Of a stretch of DNA of 64,000 nucleotides, positions 24,591 to 36,221 are shown one piece after another. Source of the stretch: Clusia tigrina (taxonomy: Eukaryota; Arthropoda; Insecta; Diptera; Clusiidae). Made by a program: the position numbers and the translations under genes. Every line of letters begins with the position of its first letter. Within the stretch, counting starts at the first letter, position 1. The notes under the pieces were generated by a model. The model worked only from the letters and a program-made list of their open reading frames with translations, ran no database searches and was not told the origin of the DNA. Location of the stretch: the NCBI GenBank assembly GCA_920105625.2, contig OV050031.1, positions 4,939,501 to 5,003,500 of the forward strand. The letters run 5' to 3'.

Positions 24591-25052
24591 CTCTCATTTT
24601 TATATTTTGTCTTTCAATAAAACAGTTGACATGCCAACATCAACGCGTACGCTTTACACTCGGTACACGACATACATAAATTGGTTCCTTTGAAAAATGA
24701 CAACCGTGTGGGGGCCTTAGTTACAGCCCCTAAAATCATCAATAATTTACATAACATTCTCGATTACCTCGCCCAGAACTTCTTGTACCGTAGCAGCAAT
24801 TTCGCCTGGTATATTGTGATGAAGATCAAAGAGTAAGATGACGGCAGTAGAGTTCCTGCCTGGTTGACCGAAACTTGATAGCAATCTGAGCACAAGAGTC
24901 CAAGTTCATTAAATATATTGCAGCATTTTACTTCCTTGCATATTTGGAATTAACGAGTTTTTCAATAAGGACAATAAGGATATTTAAATAAAACATAAAA
25001 TAATTGAGATATTGGGCTGAAATTTATTCCAGGTGTAGCACACATATTACAT
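24591..25052. other. gene-free stretch
   Basis: Contains caataaaac near 24617 followed by ttggttcctttg; this looked LTR-like but has no paired end. No gene seen. Confidence 0.4.
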
Positions 25053-25575
25053 TTGAGTATGGAACCTAGTTCAAATGACCACCGCGAGCACGTTTGCAGC
25101 GATCGATTTTTTGGAGCCTATTTTTCATCACTCTTCCACATATATGTGCATCTGTGCTGGGTTCCCGGTCACAGAGATATTCCAGGGAACTGCAAGGCGG
25201 ATGAACTTGCAAGTGAGGGTACTACCATACCGATTGAACCAGATAGGTCGAACTTCGGTATTCCTATTGCCACATGTAAGCTCTTAGTAAATACAATATC
25301 CTTAGGCACAGCGGGCAGGCACTGGTCTGAATTTTCAGGATGTAAAATAGCTGGACAAAACCTGGCCAGAGATAAATGTCAAGCGCTCTACTGGCTCTAA
25401 ATAGACAAAGCATAGGTTCCGAGATTAGCGTCCTAACGGGACACTGGACTCTACGGACAAACGGGTGTAGGCTGGGGTTCGCCTCTAACGGCCGCGTTAC
25501 CTACCTACCTACCTTCCACATATGTCCATCCGAACATTGGCAACTTCGCGGTCGATATTGCTCCTGAGTTCCTCT
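25053..25575 (+). pseudogene. LINE RNase H and C-terminal linker fragment
   Basis: One frame reads VHLCWVPGHRDIPGNCKADELASEGT, the last RNase H motif (WVPGH...GN..AD) of Jockey/R1-type ORF2, followed by a linker with WSEFSGCKIAGQNLAR. A shifted frame adds LNRQSIGSEISVLTGHWTLR and CRLGFAS, the degraded LTGHC.L motif. The zinc motif is not intact. A CTTA microsatellite sits at its 3' end and may derive from the element tail. Confidence 0.7.
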
Positions 25576-25576
25576 A

Positions 25577-25609
<33 letters not shown>

Positions 25610-25610
25610 G
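25576..25610 (+). repeat. CTTA microsatellite
   Basis: About nine cttacttactta-type tetranucleotide repeats directly after the LINE fragment. Confidence 0.9.
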
Positions 25611-26589
25611 TTCCTCTATCATTCTGGGTGTATCAAATCCACTGGAAGAATCAACTATTTTTCCAGGTATGTATACCCTGACATTCCTTTCTAAGGGTCT
25701 TAAGGGCTCATATAAATTAACTTTTGTCCTTACTTTTCACTTTAATATGAATTTCCTGTTCATATTAATATAAATATAGCAATTATTTGTGAAGAGCGAT
25801 GTTAACAGATATTATTGGATAGATTAGGTTAGGGGGGCAGCAAAAGGAAGCTCAGCTAAGCCAAGGCTCGTTGTTATACCACAGATACATGGGTCCCTTA
25901 AATTGAAAAACAACTGGATAGATATTCATCAATTTCTATTTGCATATAACTATCATGCTTATCAGAATTATTTCGTTGATGAGACTTCACAGACATCAAC
26001 ACCAAACCGAACTACAACAATTTACGAAGGCAACACTCCGACACTGAAATCGTAGCAGGATTCCGTGTCCTGATACAAATATTGTCCTATCCCTGCGACA
26101 GTTCTGAAATTTGTCTAATTTCCAGACTAAGACAGACAAATTGAGTGACAAATGCGAGAAAAAGCCAAGGCCACTTGAAAAGTGACATGCCTACAGAACA
26201 CTTAATGCTGCGTATCTTAGGAATTATTCGATAGAGAAATTTGTTATGAACACAAATGAAATCGTGAGCAAGTTCCTGAAAGTGGGTTTATAGAAGAAAA
26301 TAAATTTCAAGGCAGGAATTCTTTATTTATATATTTATAACTCTTCCTAGAAAAAAATTTCCTATAATTTCTAATAATACTCTCTACATTCCGGGGCGAC
26401 ACTGGTGGTATAAAGTAAATTCAAAGTCAATTAAGAGTAGGTTCTATTGGAACACCAACTAGATTCAACTTTCATATATGTTTAAGACTATTACACTCCA
26501 CTGATTATGAAGACATAAAGTGCTGAATGGACATTTCAAGTCATCTGTAGGTTTACACAAAGTTTCCAGATTCATAAACAAACTCCTAT
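25611..26589. other. gene-free stretch with a possible LINE 3'-UTR scrap
   Basis: gattaggttagg with ttgttataccacag and acatgggtccc around 25830-25895 resembles the LINE 3' UTRs seen at 7.6 kb. No gene recognised. Confidence 0.4.
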
Positions 26590-26870
26590 TTGAATTCTTG
26601 AATGCATTTTTCCAGCACTCCTTCCAATATAGTTATGCCTCACGACATATAAAAATTGGATCCTATATAGAGTTAACTCACTACTGAGTCCGTATGATAG
26701 TTCCAAACCAATCCACCAAAGCCCACATTCTCGAGTTTTTCCCGCACTCTTCTCAACATAGTTATGTCTAACGACACATAATACCTGGAATCGATATAGA
26801 TTTAAATAACCACTGAGACCGATTGATTTTTCTGTATGATAGTTCCAGACCAATCATCGAAAGCCCACAT
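26590..26870 (-). repeat. two tandem copies of about 145 bp
   Basis: Both copies contain atagttatg.ct.acgacata, atgatagttccaaaccaatc or atgatagttccagaccaatc, and aaagcccacatt. Read on the minus strand they give matching VVRHNY...SAGK peptides, which simply reflects the duplication. Confidence 0.75.
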
Positions 26871-28992
26871 TGGGTAAATTCGCTTATTTAAGCACAACTT
26901 TCTAGGAATACAAGCACTTAAATTGACGTTGTTGGAGATGAACATTTCGCATGTGCTCCTGACAGCTCCGTGTAAGGATCAGAGCAGCAGGAAAAAAGCA
27001 GCAGCCTGGTCTGTGCCGGGTGTGAAAATGTTTTCGCTCTGGAGCACTTGTGACACTGCGTCATTTCGTCATTGCGCCCGGGCGTTGTTTTTCTAGCGCA
27101 ATATTTCGAAGCAAAGTCTCATGTAGTGTACGAGTAACAAGGAGAACACCGAGTGTTGTGTTGCCATATGTGTCTGTCTGTCCGATTGTCTGTCATTTGC
27201 GTATGTTTTATGATGTGGTGGCCCCCTCGTAATGCCAACCATTTTTCACATTTCATTTTATTTTATTTTATTTGATGCGAAGTGCGCAACACGAACACTC
27301 GTAGCGGGAATGTTTTTAAAGATTTCACTCCCACTTTCCGATGCGCTCTCTGCGTGTCTTTTGTCGAGTCGTGTGCGATTTATACCATATACTATAGAAG
27401 TGTACATAAAATAATTACAGACTTTGGAAAATCCGACTTTGTTGCAACAAAGCAGAGGCATGAGCGCCACGACACACAATTGAAACTGCGTGGGTGCAGA
27501 CGTACACGCAAAGCTGCTGTCGTCATTTTGGCTTAACAATTGCGGATGGTGGCGACAAGTGTGGGAGTTGTCGCTGGTCGCTGGGAAACGCTGTGCACGC
27601 AAGAAATGAAAATTCAACAATTTTACTTAAATTAAACATACTCGGAATAATACTGCAAAGCAATTCGCAATTGTATTTGGAATTTATGGCACTGCAACAT
27701 GGCGAGAGTCCTGCAGAAAGGACCATCAGACTGGCACAATGAACAAAAGCAGCTCTATAAAGCGAAAAGTGTTCATAAATATTTTAGTGTTTATAAGAGT
27801 CCGCCGGAGCTGGAGTGGGCGACCATCCATTTGCGAAGTCTGTTAGCGCCCATGGGTCGAGGTGGTGTCCTGCTGCGAGTTGTTTCTCAGCGGAATTATG
27901 AGCATAACTACAACAGCTGCGGGACTGCAACTCACAGATAACTTTATTTGAATTGAAAATAATCGCTTTTGTTTGTGGTGGCTGCGACAGCTGGGGTAAC
28001 ATCATTAATAATTGACAGTGTCCCCACAATGTCCCCAAAGAGTTTAAAGCGGAGGTACACATGAGTGCTTAAAGGGTTCTAAATGGTTTACTAATTAGTC
28101 CCCTCACTTCTTAAAGGATTTTTTCCTAGCATGAATAATTGCCAGGATAGCAAATGATAATAGGAGTATATTCAATGTGCTTGCAGAAGAACTTAACCCA
28201 CACAAAAGACGGCATTAAGGCAAATGGTGATTATTGCAAGGACCTCTCATTTGCACGTATGGACAATAAAGGAGCACGTGAATTGAACTAAGTGCAGCAC
28301 TTAATGACACATTGAATACTTCTTATTTCGACGACTGGCAAATGATTCCGCAAATGTATTGAATTAAAAGCATTTAGTGTCCTTTTCAATTCTACTGCGA
28401 AGAATAACAGAAAGAGTGTGAATGGGAATACCTTTCAAGGTGTTTCAGTAGAGAAAGGACTGCTGTGAGTACAGAGACGCACACAATGGCAAGGCAATAA
28501 TTCAAACTGATTGGTAACTGGGTGAAAGTTAGCGACAGAAATCAGCAGCTTACGAATGAATGAACATGAAAGATACGAGTAAGTAAGCTTAACAGTTGAA
28601 ATGGGGTCTTCTCGTGGAATACTCCAGCATAGAATTGAACGAAAATGAAAACGAAGGTAAATAAGTGTTTTCAATGAAGCATCCAAAGATACAGGAAGAC
28701 GTTTAAGTGCACTGAAAAAGGCTTACATTTGGATGTGAAGGCGTCTCAGGCGTCGAGGCAACTGACACTTTGCCAATGTGCAGTTCTAGCAAATTTGTAG
28801 TTGGAGCAGATTATTGGGATCTTGAAAGGACACAATTAACTGTCAAAGGGGGCCATTTTGTGGATTTTGGTTATATGAGTTTTTAGAGTTATTCAATTCT
28901 AGTATAGAAAATGTTAAAAGAAGTCGATATAAGAAGAGCATAAGTGTGTCCTGGAAGAATTTAGTATAGAAAAGAGCCAATCCATAATCTTG
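26871..28992. other. gene-free stretch
   Basis: No recognised gene. The 27.0-27.9 kb part is relatively GC-rich with short frames on both strands but no domain signature. Confidence 0.45.
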
Positions 28993-29315
28993 GTTTGTAA
29001 GTGATACTCAATTCTTGAGCAATTGATAAGGTTCCTCTGTAGAATGTGTGTTTAGTTCTACTTGATATCTTGATACATATAATCACCTGTTAAGTTGGTT
29101 TGTAAGTGATACTCAATTCTTGAGCAAGTGATAAGGTTCCTCTGTAGCATTAGTGTTTAGCTCTACTTGATATCTTGATACATATAATCACCTGTTAAGT
29201 TGGTTACTAAATTCTTGAACAAGTCATAAGGTTCCTCTATAGAATGAGTGTTTCACTGTATATCTTGATACATATAATCAACTCAGCTCAACTTGGTATC
29301 TTGATACATATAATC
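28993..29315 (+). repeat. 104-bp tandem repeat, two full and one partial copy
   Basis: Units begin ggtttgtaagtgatactcaa and contain ttgatacatataatcacctg. The third copy is shortened. Confidence 0.9.
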
Positions 29316-29932
29316 ATTAGGTCAAAAGGAAATAGTGTGACTTCTCTATTCAATTGGATTTCCATTACTTATTTGCTGATTTCCTGAAATTAATTTGTTC
29401 CTCATTGCAGCGCTGACTTGACATACTTCCCTGACGGCATGTGGCAAATTTATATTCCCTTTTCCAGGAAATAATTTTAATAACAGTACTCCTGGGAGAG
29501 GTGAACTGCTGGTACCAGTTTGGAAATGAACTCTGTGGCTAAAGAGAATAGGTAAGGATAACAAATGTTGCCATGAAGGAAGGAAGGATAACAAATATTA
29601 CCATGCTATGCACTCGTATTCATTTCTCTTGATCCATGATGCTTTATGTTTCTTACCACACAACTAGAAATGAAGTAATAAAACTAAAGCCAGGAATACG
29701 GAATAATAATGCAACAAAATAACAAAGGAATCTCTGCATTTACTCGTTATAATTGAGTAGAGACATTGTAGAGACATTTATGAAAGCAAATACGTAGAGC
29801 AAAGAAACGAGGATGAAAGCATGCATTCAATTGTTAAAGTAATTACCAACAAATTGTCAATTATCCTGTGAAATAATATTTTAGTTGAATTTGTGGTGTA
29901 CTCATATTTTGTGATTGGAAAGGCTTTTGTCT
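29316..29932. other. gene-free stretch
   Basis: AT-rich DNA; nothing recognisable. Confidence 0.5.
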
Positions 29933-29943
29933 GTGACATAAAA

Positions 29944-30075
29944 CAAGTTTTTTTTAACGAGGAGTAAAAGCGTCAAAAGTCGGAGTCAATGTGAGACTCT
30001 ATCCCACTAAATATTTCCTCAAATGTACGGGTAGATCCTCCCGGAGCCCACCTTCAGGTATTTCGTCGGGAGGCC
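29944..30075 (-). mobile_element. short poly-A retroposon, copy B
   Basis: Flanked by a perfect 11-bp duplication gtgacataaaa at 29933-29943 and 30076-30086. The plus strand begins with poly-T, so the element lies on the minus strand with a short poly-A tail. Its body shares tacgaggtgtaaaagcg-like and gggaggccgt/gagaggccgt segments with copy A at 39.7 kb. It may be a SINE or the 5'-truncated 3' end of a poly-A LINE. It has no tRNA-like boxes. Confidence 0.75.
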
Positions 30076-30086
30076 GTGACATAAAA

Positions 30087-31727
30087 GGGATAATAATGTG
30101 TATTTGCCATCCAGTTCTCAAGTGATTAAGTCAACAAGAAGGTGGGGGATATACACAGGCTCCCCCCTCTCAGGATTATATACTATCTTTATAGAGAAAG
30201 TGATACTCAAAACCATGCACCAATTTAAACCTCAGATAATATAGTAACAAATAGGCCCCAGATCCGTCTGGAATGCTCCTAAATTTGGTAGCAAACTACT
30301 GTTGAAATGTGTCTGTATGAAAGGATGATTGTCTTCAACTTCTTTGTTGGTTTATTATTAATGAATTTCCTTTATTCGGATGTTTTCAGTAACACGATCA
30401 TTTACAGACTTAACTTCTTACCTAAGCTGAAAGCTAAACTTAAGAGTACTTAGACTAAGTATGAAGATTGCGAGTGAAAGAGAGTCTACTATGTCTCTGA
30501 CTATATGACTATATATGATTCAATATTAAAATATTTACCTTATTAATAAGATGGGCCACTCATTCTTTATGTAATTCGATATCTCTTGAAGACTTCTAAA
30601 CACAGGCAGATAATTTGCTCATCTTTCCTCATTCGCATACTTCTGATATTGAATGTGCCGCTCTTATTTGAACTTTGTTATTTGCACCCTTCTGCAGGAA
30701 TTTCAAAAGGTCATGAAGTTCACCATTCTATCTTAACTCTGGCGAGATGTGAGAAGGAGTACTAAGTACGCCGAGCTTCCTGTAACCCATCACAACCTAG
30801 TATCACAGGCCATTTAACACACTCACACCTTCAGTCAAGCAATAAAATAAAAGAAAAATCATTTGTGGAACTTAGCATGTGACATTGTGACATGGTTAAT
30901 TTATTTTAAATGTTCAGCGTTGTAGCTCATATAATGCCATGGTTTTATGGTCCAATTTAATGGCGCCTCAGTTTTATGACACGAGGCTAACTTTAAACAA
31001 TCTTCACAAAATTGAGTCATCAAAAGAGAATCTCACAATTTCAGTGTTAAAAAATTGCTGTTAACTATCCACGGAACCCCGCAGCGTGCTTTGCAAAGTG
31101 ACTTTGACATTTACTTTCAGCATGCATCTTTGTGTCTCCACCTACGGCCCCACCCTCACCAATGCAGCTCTATAACTTGTATCCTTGTGGTTGGTAAAGT
31201 TTATATTCACACTCCTGCCAGGCCGAACAGAACAAACACGCCGAAAGCCCCATTTGCAATATTAAAATGAACAAAAATACAATTTCCGTTCAAATCGAGC
31301 ACCTGCGACTACAAATGTTGATGGATTGCTGTTAATACTGTGCGGTTAGAGCCGTCTTGCAAAGTCCTCGCCTAAGTTAACACTAATCATATGCGTTTGT
31401 AAACATTATTGATGCCTGTGAGTGTGTTTGGTCATTACATAGTCATGAGTTTCGTGCGTATTGTAGGTCACATGGTCCTTCTACATCTCTCAGAAGGCTC
31501 TGTTGGTATCTAAAGGGCTCATAGTTTAGGCTTTAAAGGCAAGCGACAAGGAAGCTATTTTTAATATTGACACCTGTGGCTATTTCGGCAGTGTCTGTCA
31601 TCACGAACGCAGTGGCTCACCACCCTCATGGAGCATGTCAGCGTAGAAACTCTGTGAGTGCATTGTGAGTGCAACATGTAACAAATTGCATAGTTACTTT
31701 AATGAATTTCTTGTAGTTAGTTGCAGA
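30087..31727. other. gene-free stretch
   Basis: No gene recognised. The last 30 bp or so before the LTR element (aatgaatttcttgtagttag) resemble the 135-bp repeat unit found beyond the other end of the element. Confidence 0.5.
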
Positions 31728-31731
31728 CGGT

Positions 31732-32367
31732 TGTGGTGGTCGTCGTAGAATTGTCGTTTCGCCAGTTAGATCGCTTGTCATCTCTGGCGGTGTCCTTGGT
31801 TGATATCTAGATATAAGTGAAATGTTAATAAGAAAGTCCTAACGACCCAATATGTTGTGCCAACAGACATTTACCATATTTAATTATAAAGGCTGTATGG
31901 TAACCCAGCCAATAGTTGTGGCAAACTTTCGTTTGCCGAAATGAATCCCTAATTTTTGGAGGCGTGAACGCCGAGCAAAGAAAAGCAATGTGATTTGCTG
32001 AGTTCTCTGTCCAAAATGGAACTATTTTATTTAATAAATCAGCGCTCCTTATATAGCAAAATATTACATCTAATTTTGTACATCTACGCATAATTCTTAT
32101 TGTTCAATACTTATCCTAATACATATTTTAAATATTAACCCATATGCTGCACACATGCATTTGTCTGCAATTGCGTGTGGTCAGCATATTTTTGGGTTCA
32201 ATGCATTTCTGGCCTTCACACCAAATGCCCGCTATACATAGCGTCATTTGATCCGCCGCTTTGGCTTGTGCCATGTTTGCATTGTTATCATGTGTTTGTA
32301 TGTGCGGTACGCTTGGACGTTAGGCAGTGTAGGTTGAAATGCATTGTAGTGTTTTGGGTACACTACA
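31732..32367 (-). repeat. 3' LTR of the gypsy-type element
   Basis: 636 bp, TG...CA ends, no difference from the other LTR seen by eye. Contains on the minus strand a TATA box (plus-strand ttatata at 32049-32055) and, just downstream, aataaa (plus-strand tttatt at 32026-32031). Confidence 0.93.
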
Positions 32368-32431
32368 CCTCTACCGTTCTTAGAAAAAAAAATTTTTTTG
32401 AATTTATTTTACAAGTTTACGGTTTTACGGT

Positions 32432-34414
32432 TTATGATAAGTATTTTTTTATGTTATTATTGTGTACGATTTTTTCTTTGTTCTTAATAATAATTGTGGA
32501 GTTTACTCCATTGCGATTTACAATTTTATATGGACCATCATAAGGACTGTCTCCTTTATGTCTACAATTATTTCTTAAGAATACTTTATCTCCTATTTTA
32601 TATTCTATCTTATTTGTATTTTTGTCATATAATTCTTTTCTTATTATTTTAGCATTTATTAATAGTTTTCTAGCTGTTTCATGTGCATGTTGCAATTTAG
32701 TCCTGAGCTCTGTCAGGTAGCTATCCAAATCATAAAATTTCTTAGAGGTATCTAATGCTTCTGTTGGCATCCTTGAGAGTTTGCCGTATATCAGCTCAGC
32801 TGGTGTGTAACCAGTATCTGTGTGTGGTGTATTGTTATACGTAAATGCGTAGTATGGTAACCATGTGTCCCAATCGTTGTTGGTTGAAAAGGATAACATG
32901 TACTCATTTAGTACTCTGTGGTTTCGTTCTATTGCTCCTAGTGTCTCATGGTGGTAAGGTGTTGATAGCGCGTGGTTAATGTGTAGTATTTTACAAATAT
33001 TTGACATCAGCTCGTTATTGTATTCTGATCCTCTGTCTGTCTTGAGAGTTTTGAAAATTCCATACCTTAGAACTATGTTGTTTACTATAGCTCGCGCTAC
33101 TTCTGATGCTTCTTTTGTAGTCAGTGGAACTACTTCAACGAATTTTGTTAGTTCACACTGTGCAGTCAGTATATACTTGAATCCATTTGACATCCTTAGT
33201 GGACCCACTGTGTCAACTTGTATTGTCTCAAAACTTGCTGTTGGTGTATCTGTAATATTTAACTTTTCTTTGGAATGCCTTGTTATTTTATTTTTGCAGC
33301 ACGTTGTGCATTTTTTAACATAGTCTTTTACCATTTGACTCATTTTTCGCCATATGTATTTTTGTTTTAGTCTTGTTATAGTTCTCCTTATTCCGCTGTG
33401 TCCTCCTAGTGGTGTATCATGAAATTCCTTTATCAGATTGTATTGCTGCTGCTTGTTTGTTATTTGTGCAGGGGGTGTATATATAATTATTTTAGTAGGA
33501 GTTTGCCTTCCTTCTTTTTGTATTTTACGCTGTACTGCATTGTACATTGATATCAATTCTTCTTCATTTATTTGCGTAAATATGACGTCATTGTTTGCAA
33601 TGGCTAACTTGTTTATACCATGCTTATTTAATGTTTGTGTAAGTTTCTCCATAACCGATCCTAAGTTCTGGCATAGATTATCACTTATTTTCATTTTTAC
33701 CCCTGCTTCATTTATTTGTATATCTGGCAAACTTCTCTGCGCGCGTCTTGTATTTTTATTTTTATTGAGCTCAATTTTTAATTTATTTAATTTTCTAACA
33801 TCAGATATTGAAGTGCAGTGCCACATATAGAGTTGATCAGACTCTTGTGCGTTTGCATCCAAGATCTGTGTTTGTGCAGCTAAAGGTTTCTGTTTCATGC
33901 TTCTAGTTACTACATTCACGGAGGGTATCATGGCTTTGAGTGCGTCTGAGTCCAGTTTAATTCTCGACAATGCGTCTGCGTTGGTGTTGATTTTGCCTTG
34001 TGTGTAGATTATATCGAAATCATAGTCTGCTAGATCCAATCTTACGCGTGTTAATCTTGATGATGGGTCTTTATGCGTAAAGAGTGATACTAGTGGTCTC
34101 TGATCTGTTACTACTGTGAATTTTCTTCCATAAAGATACGGTTTGAAATGGTTTATTCCCCAATGTATCGCTAGAAGTTCTTTTTCTATCACAGGTTTAT
34201 TAATCTCATGCTTGTTTAATGAGCGACTGGCAAAGGAAATTGGCAAATCTTTTCCAACTTCTCCCTGAGAGAGTATGGCTCCAAGTGCATAGTTAGATGC
34301 ATCCGTCGTGAGTATGAATGTTTCCTCGAAGTTAGGATATTGTAAGATAGGAGGTTCTATGATGTTTTTTCTTAATGAATCGAAAGCTTCCTGTGTATCT
34401 TCATTCCAAATGAA
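32432..34414 (-). pseudogene. pol: RNase H and integrase part of the gypsy-type element
   Basis: The frame is open from just after a stop at 34415-34417 to the end at 32432. Counted from the first Met (34246): RNase H blocks VVTDQRPL (45-52) and NTNADALSR (87-95), integrase zinc motif H276, H283, C313, C316, catalytic D345, D404 and E440 (VDTVGP, TDRGSEY, GAIERN), then a GPY-type module near 571-573. The RNase H domain begins upstream with TTDASNYALGAILSQ before the first Met. This is a normal Ty3/gypsy order with no env after it. It is separated from the RT part by a frame change at a run of eight A (minus strand) and the stop at 34415-34417. Confidence 0.9.
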
Positions 34415-35054
34415 TTATATGCCTTTTTTTTAGTAGATTGTTGATTGGTTTTGCAATTTTTGCAAAATCTTTTATAAATCTTCTGTAGTAATTACAAAAG
34501 GCTACAAATCTTCGAGCTTCATCTGCGTTTTTGGGAACTGGATACATTTGTACTGTTTTGCATTTCTCAGGATCAGCTGTGACACCTTTAGAAGTGATTA
34601 GATGGCCCAGATAAACTACTTCTGGCCTGAGGAAATTGCATTTGCTTGGGTTGAGTTTTAGATTGTATTTTCTTAATCTCTCGAATATCTTTATAAGGTT
34701 ATTGTTGTGGTGTTGAAGAGAACATCCGAATACAATAATATCATCTACATATAGGAATACACTTGCATCTAACCCTGTTAGTGCGATGGTTAGCATCCGC
34801 TGGAAAGTGTTTGTAGAAATTTTTAGTCCAAATGGTAGGCGCTTAAATTGAACATGTCCATTTCCCGTTGAGAATGCCGTTAAAGGACGCGATGTTTTAT
34901 CTAGTTCTATCTGATGGAAAGAGCTCGTCATGTCCAGTGTAGTAAAGTATTTTGCTCTGCCAATCCTATCTAAAACGTCATCAATTCGCGTGAGTGGGAA
35001 TTTGTCATTTACAATCTTTTTATTTAGCTGCCTAAAATCAACACTAGTCGCCAT
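34401..35054 (-). pseudogene. pol: truncated reverse transcriptase of the gypsy-type element
   Basis: This frame has VDFRQLNKKI, FTTLDMTSSFHQIEL (catalytic D41), RLPFGLKIS and FLYVDDIIVFG (YVDD at 102-105), then LNPSKCNF, VVYLGHLIT and NYYRRFI, i.e. the palm, thumb and connection of a Ty3/gypsy RT. The fingers upstream of VDFRQLN are missing, and a small deletion at the edge breaks the normal entry into the domain; the Met at 35052-35054 is not a true start. The frame ends at 34401 with HIIHLE, past the A-run where it leaves the RNase H frame. Confidence 0.88.
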
Positions 35055-35975
35055 TTCTTATTTTATAGTCTGTCAAAATCAAAATGGTACTTTTCTCATT
35101 GTAAAAGTGGTACTAATGTTTAGTGGCAACTGTAGATTTTTGACCATATAAATTAATTCGAAATGTTTGTTTGTTAGTTGTTTTTGCAACATTTTGCAGC
35201 TAATTATATAAGTTTCCTTGGTTTTCTAATGCTTTTGTTGTAGAACTTTTAATGTAGAACTTTGTTTGTTGAGATTTGCATTTGTTCATTTTGTTCTTTC
35301 TGTTAATTAAAATTAAAATGCTTTCGCAATCAAGCTTTGAAGTTAACATTATAAAATATAAAAAAAATTATATGAAATTGTTTGCTTAAAATGAGTTGCT
35401 GTTTTTTTTTTATAAATTAAGGTCTAATATTATTTTTGTAAACTATCCATTCTCTTATATATATCTTTTTCTTCGTTTGGCAGAGAACCTGAGTTTTCAT
35501 TGATTTAATTTGGTATTGATAACTTTACAAATTTGCGTTCACCCAAATATTTCGTATGCTAACGATGTACTAAAAATTCACTAATTCATTGGCTCGTATT
35601 ATAAGCGACCGAAATTATATTAATTAATCAAATATAATTAAATATTTAAATTTAGGATTTCAAAGACAGTTTTGTTGTGTATTAATATTTTTATCATAAC
35701 AACATTCATAATATATATGGTTTTAAATTAAATTTAAAGTCACATATATAAAAAATATTAACTAATATTTAAATGTACTAAGTTGCTTAACTATAATATT
35801 AAAATAAATTATTTGTCAGAAGTTTCGCTTACTATGTTTCTAAAGATAAAATTATGTGAATTTGAAATTATAAACATTTCCTTTGATATTATTATTTTAA
35901 TTTATGAACATATACAACTAAAGTCAAAGATATATATATTTTTTTTATATTAAATACAAAAGTAGTTTTAAATGA
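35055..35975 (-). other. AT-rich non-coding segment inside the LTR element
   Basis: About 0.9 kb with long A/T runs and no retroviral-type frame. It sits between the stop of the PPP1R14-like frame and the RT remnant, where gag, protease and the RT fingers would normally be. It could be the 3' UTR of the captured host transcript or decayed element sequence; composition alone cannot decide. Confidence 0.5.
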
Positions 35976-36221
35976 TTACAGTGTTTTAGCACGATCCAGA
36001 AGATCACTGATATCAAAGAGTTTCTGCACTTCATCGTACAGCCACATCTCCAAAGCCAGTCGCTTTCGTATTAAACTCATCTGATGGGAACCATATTTTA
36101 CGGTTAGGAACTTCTCCTGTCGTTCCTTCACTTCGGAGCTTCTGTTATTAAAATTGACACGTAAATTTGTTCGGTTCGGTGAACGCTCACAATTATTCAT
36201 TTTTTCGAGACTGCACTGCAT
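35976..36221 (-). CDS. captured PPP1R14-like (CPI-17/PHI-1) PP1 inhibitor fragment
   Basis: 81 codons. PPP1R14 proteins inhibit protein phosphatase 1 when a threonine in a V-T-V-K-Y motif is phosphorylated by PKC- or ROCK-type kinases. Here LRVNF (20-24), ERQEKFLTVKY (33-43; T40 is the equivalent threonine), LIRKRLALEMW (50-60) and EVQKLFD (64-70) follow the family order, and the end ISDLLDRAKTL resembles the family C-terminus. The central part, about 40 residues in vertebrate members, is absent, and the two sides join in frame. The gene lies in the element's sense orientation, downstream of the 5' LTR and PBS, with no intron, so it looks like captured mRNA. It could be expressed from the LTR. 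Family assignment is from memory of the motif order; inhibitory activity is doubtful without the core. Confidence 0.72.
   Translation of the reverse strand: MQCSLEKMNNCERSPNRTNLRVNFNNRSSEVKERQEKFLTVKYGSHQMSLIRKRLALEMWLYDEVQKLFDISDLLDRAKTL

Noticed and set aside
24600..24700. LTR end with primer-binding site
   Set aside because: aataaa followed by a ttggt segment was suggestive, but there is no paired LTR, no start and no adjoining coding sequence.
31825..32091. 88-codon frame in both LTRs as a gene
   Set aside because: It occurs twice only because the LTRs are repeats; it overlaps the promoter and poly-A signals and has no domain.
32175..32543. 122-codon plus-strand frame overlapping LTR and pol end
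   Set aside because: It crosses the LTR border, and only its first part recurs in the second LTR; antisense to pol.
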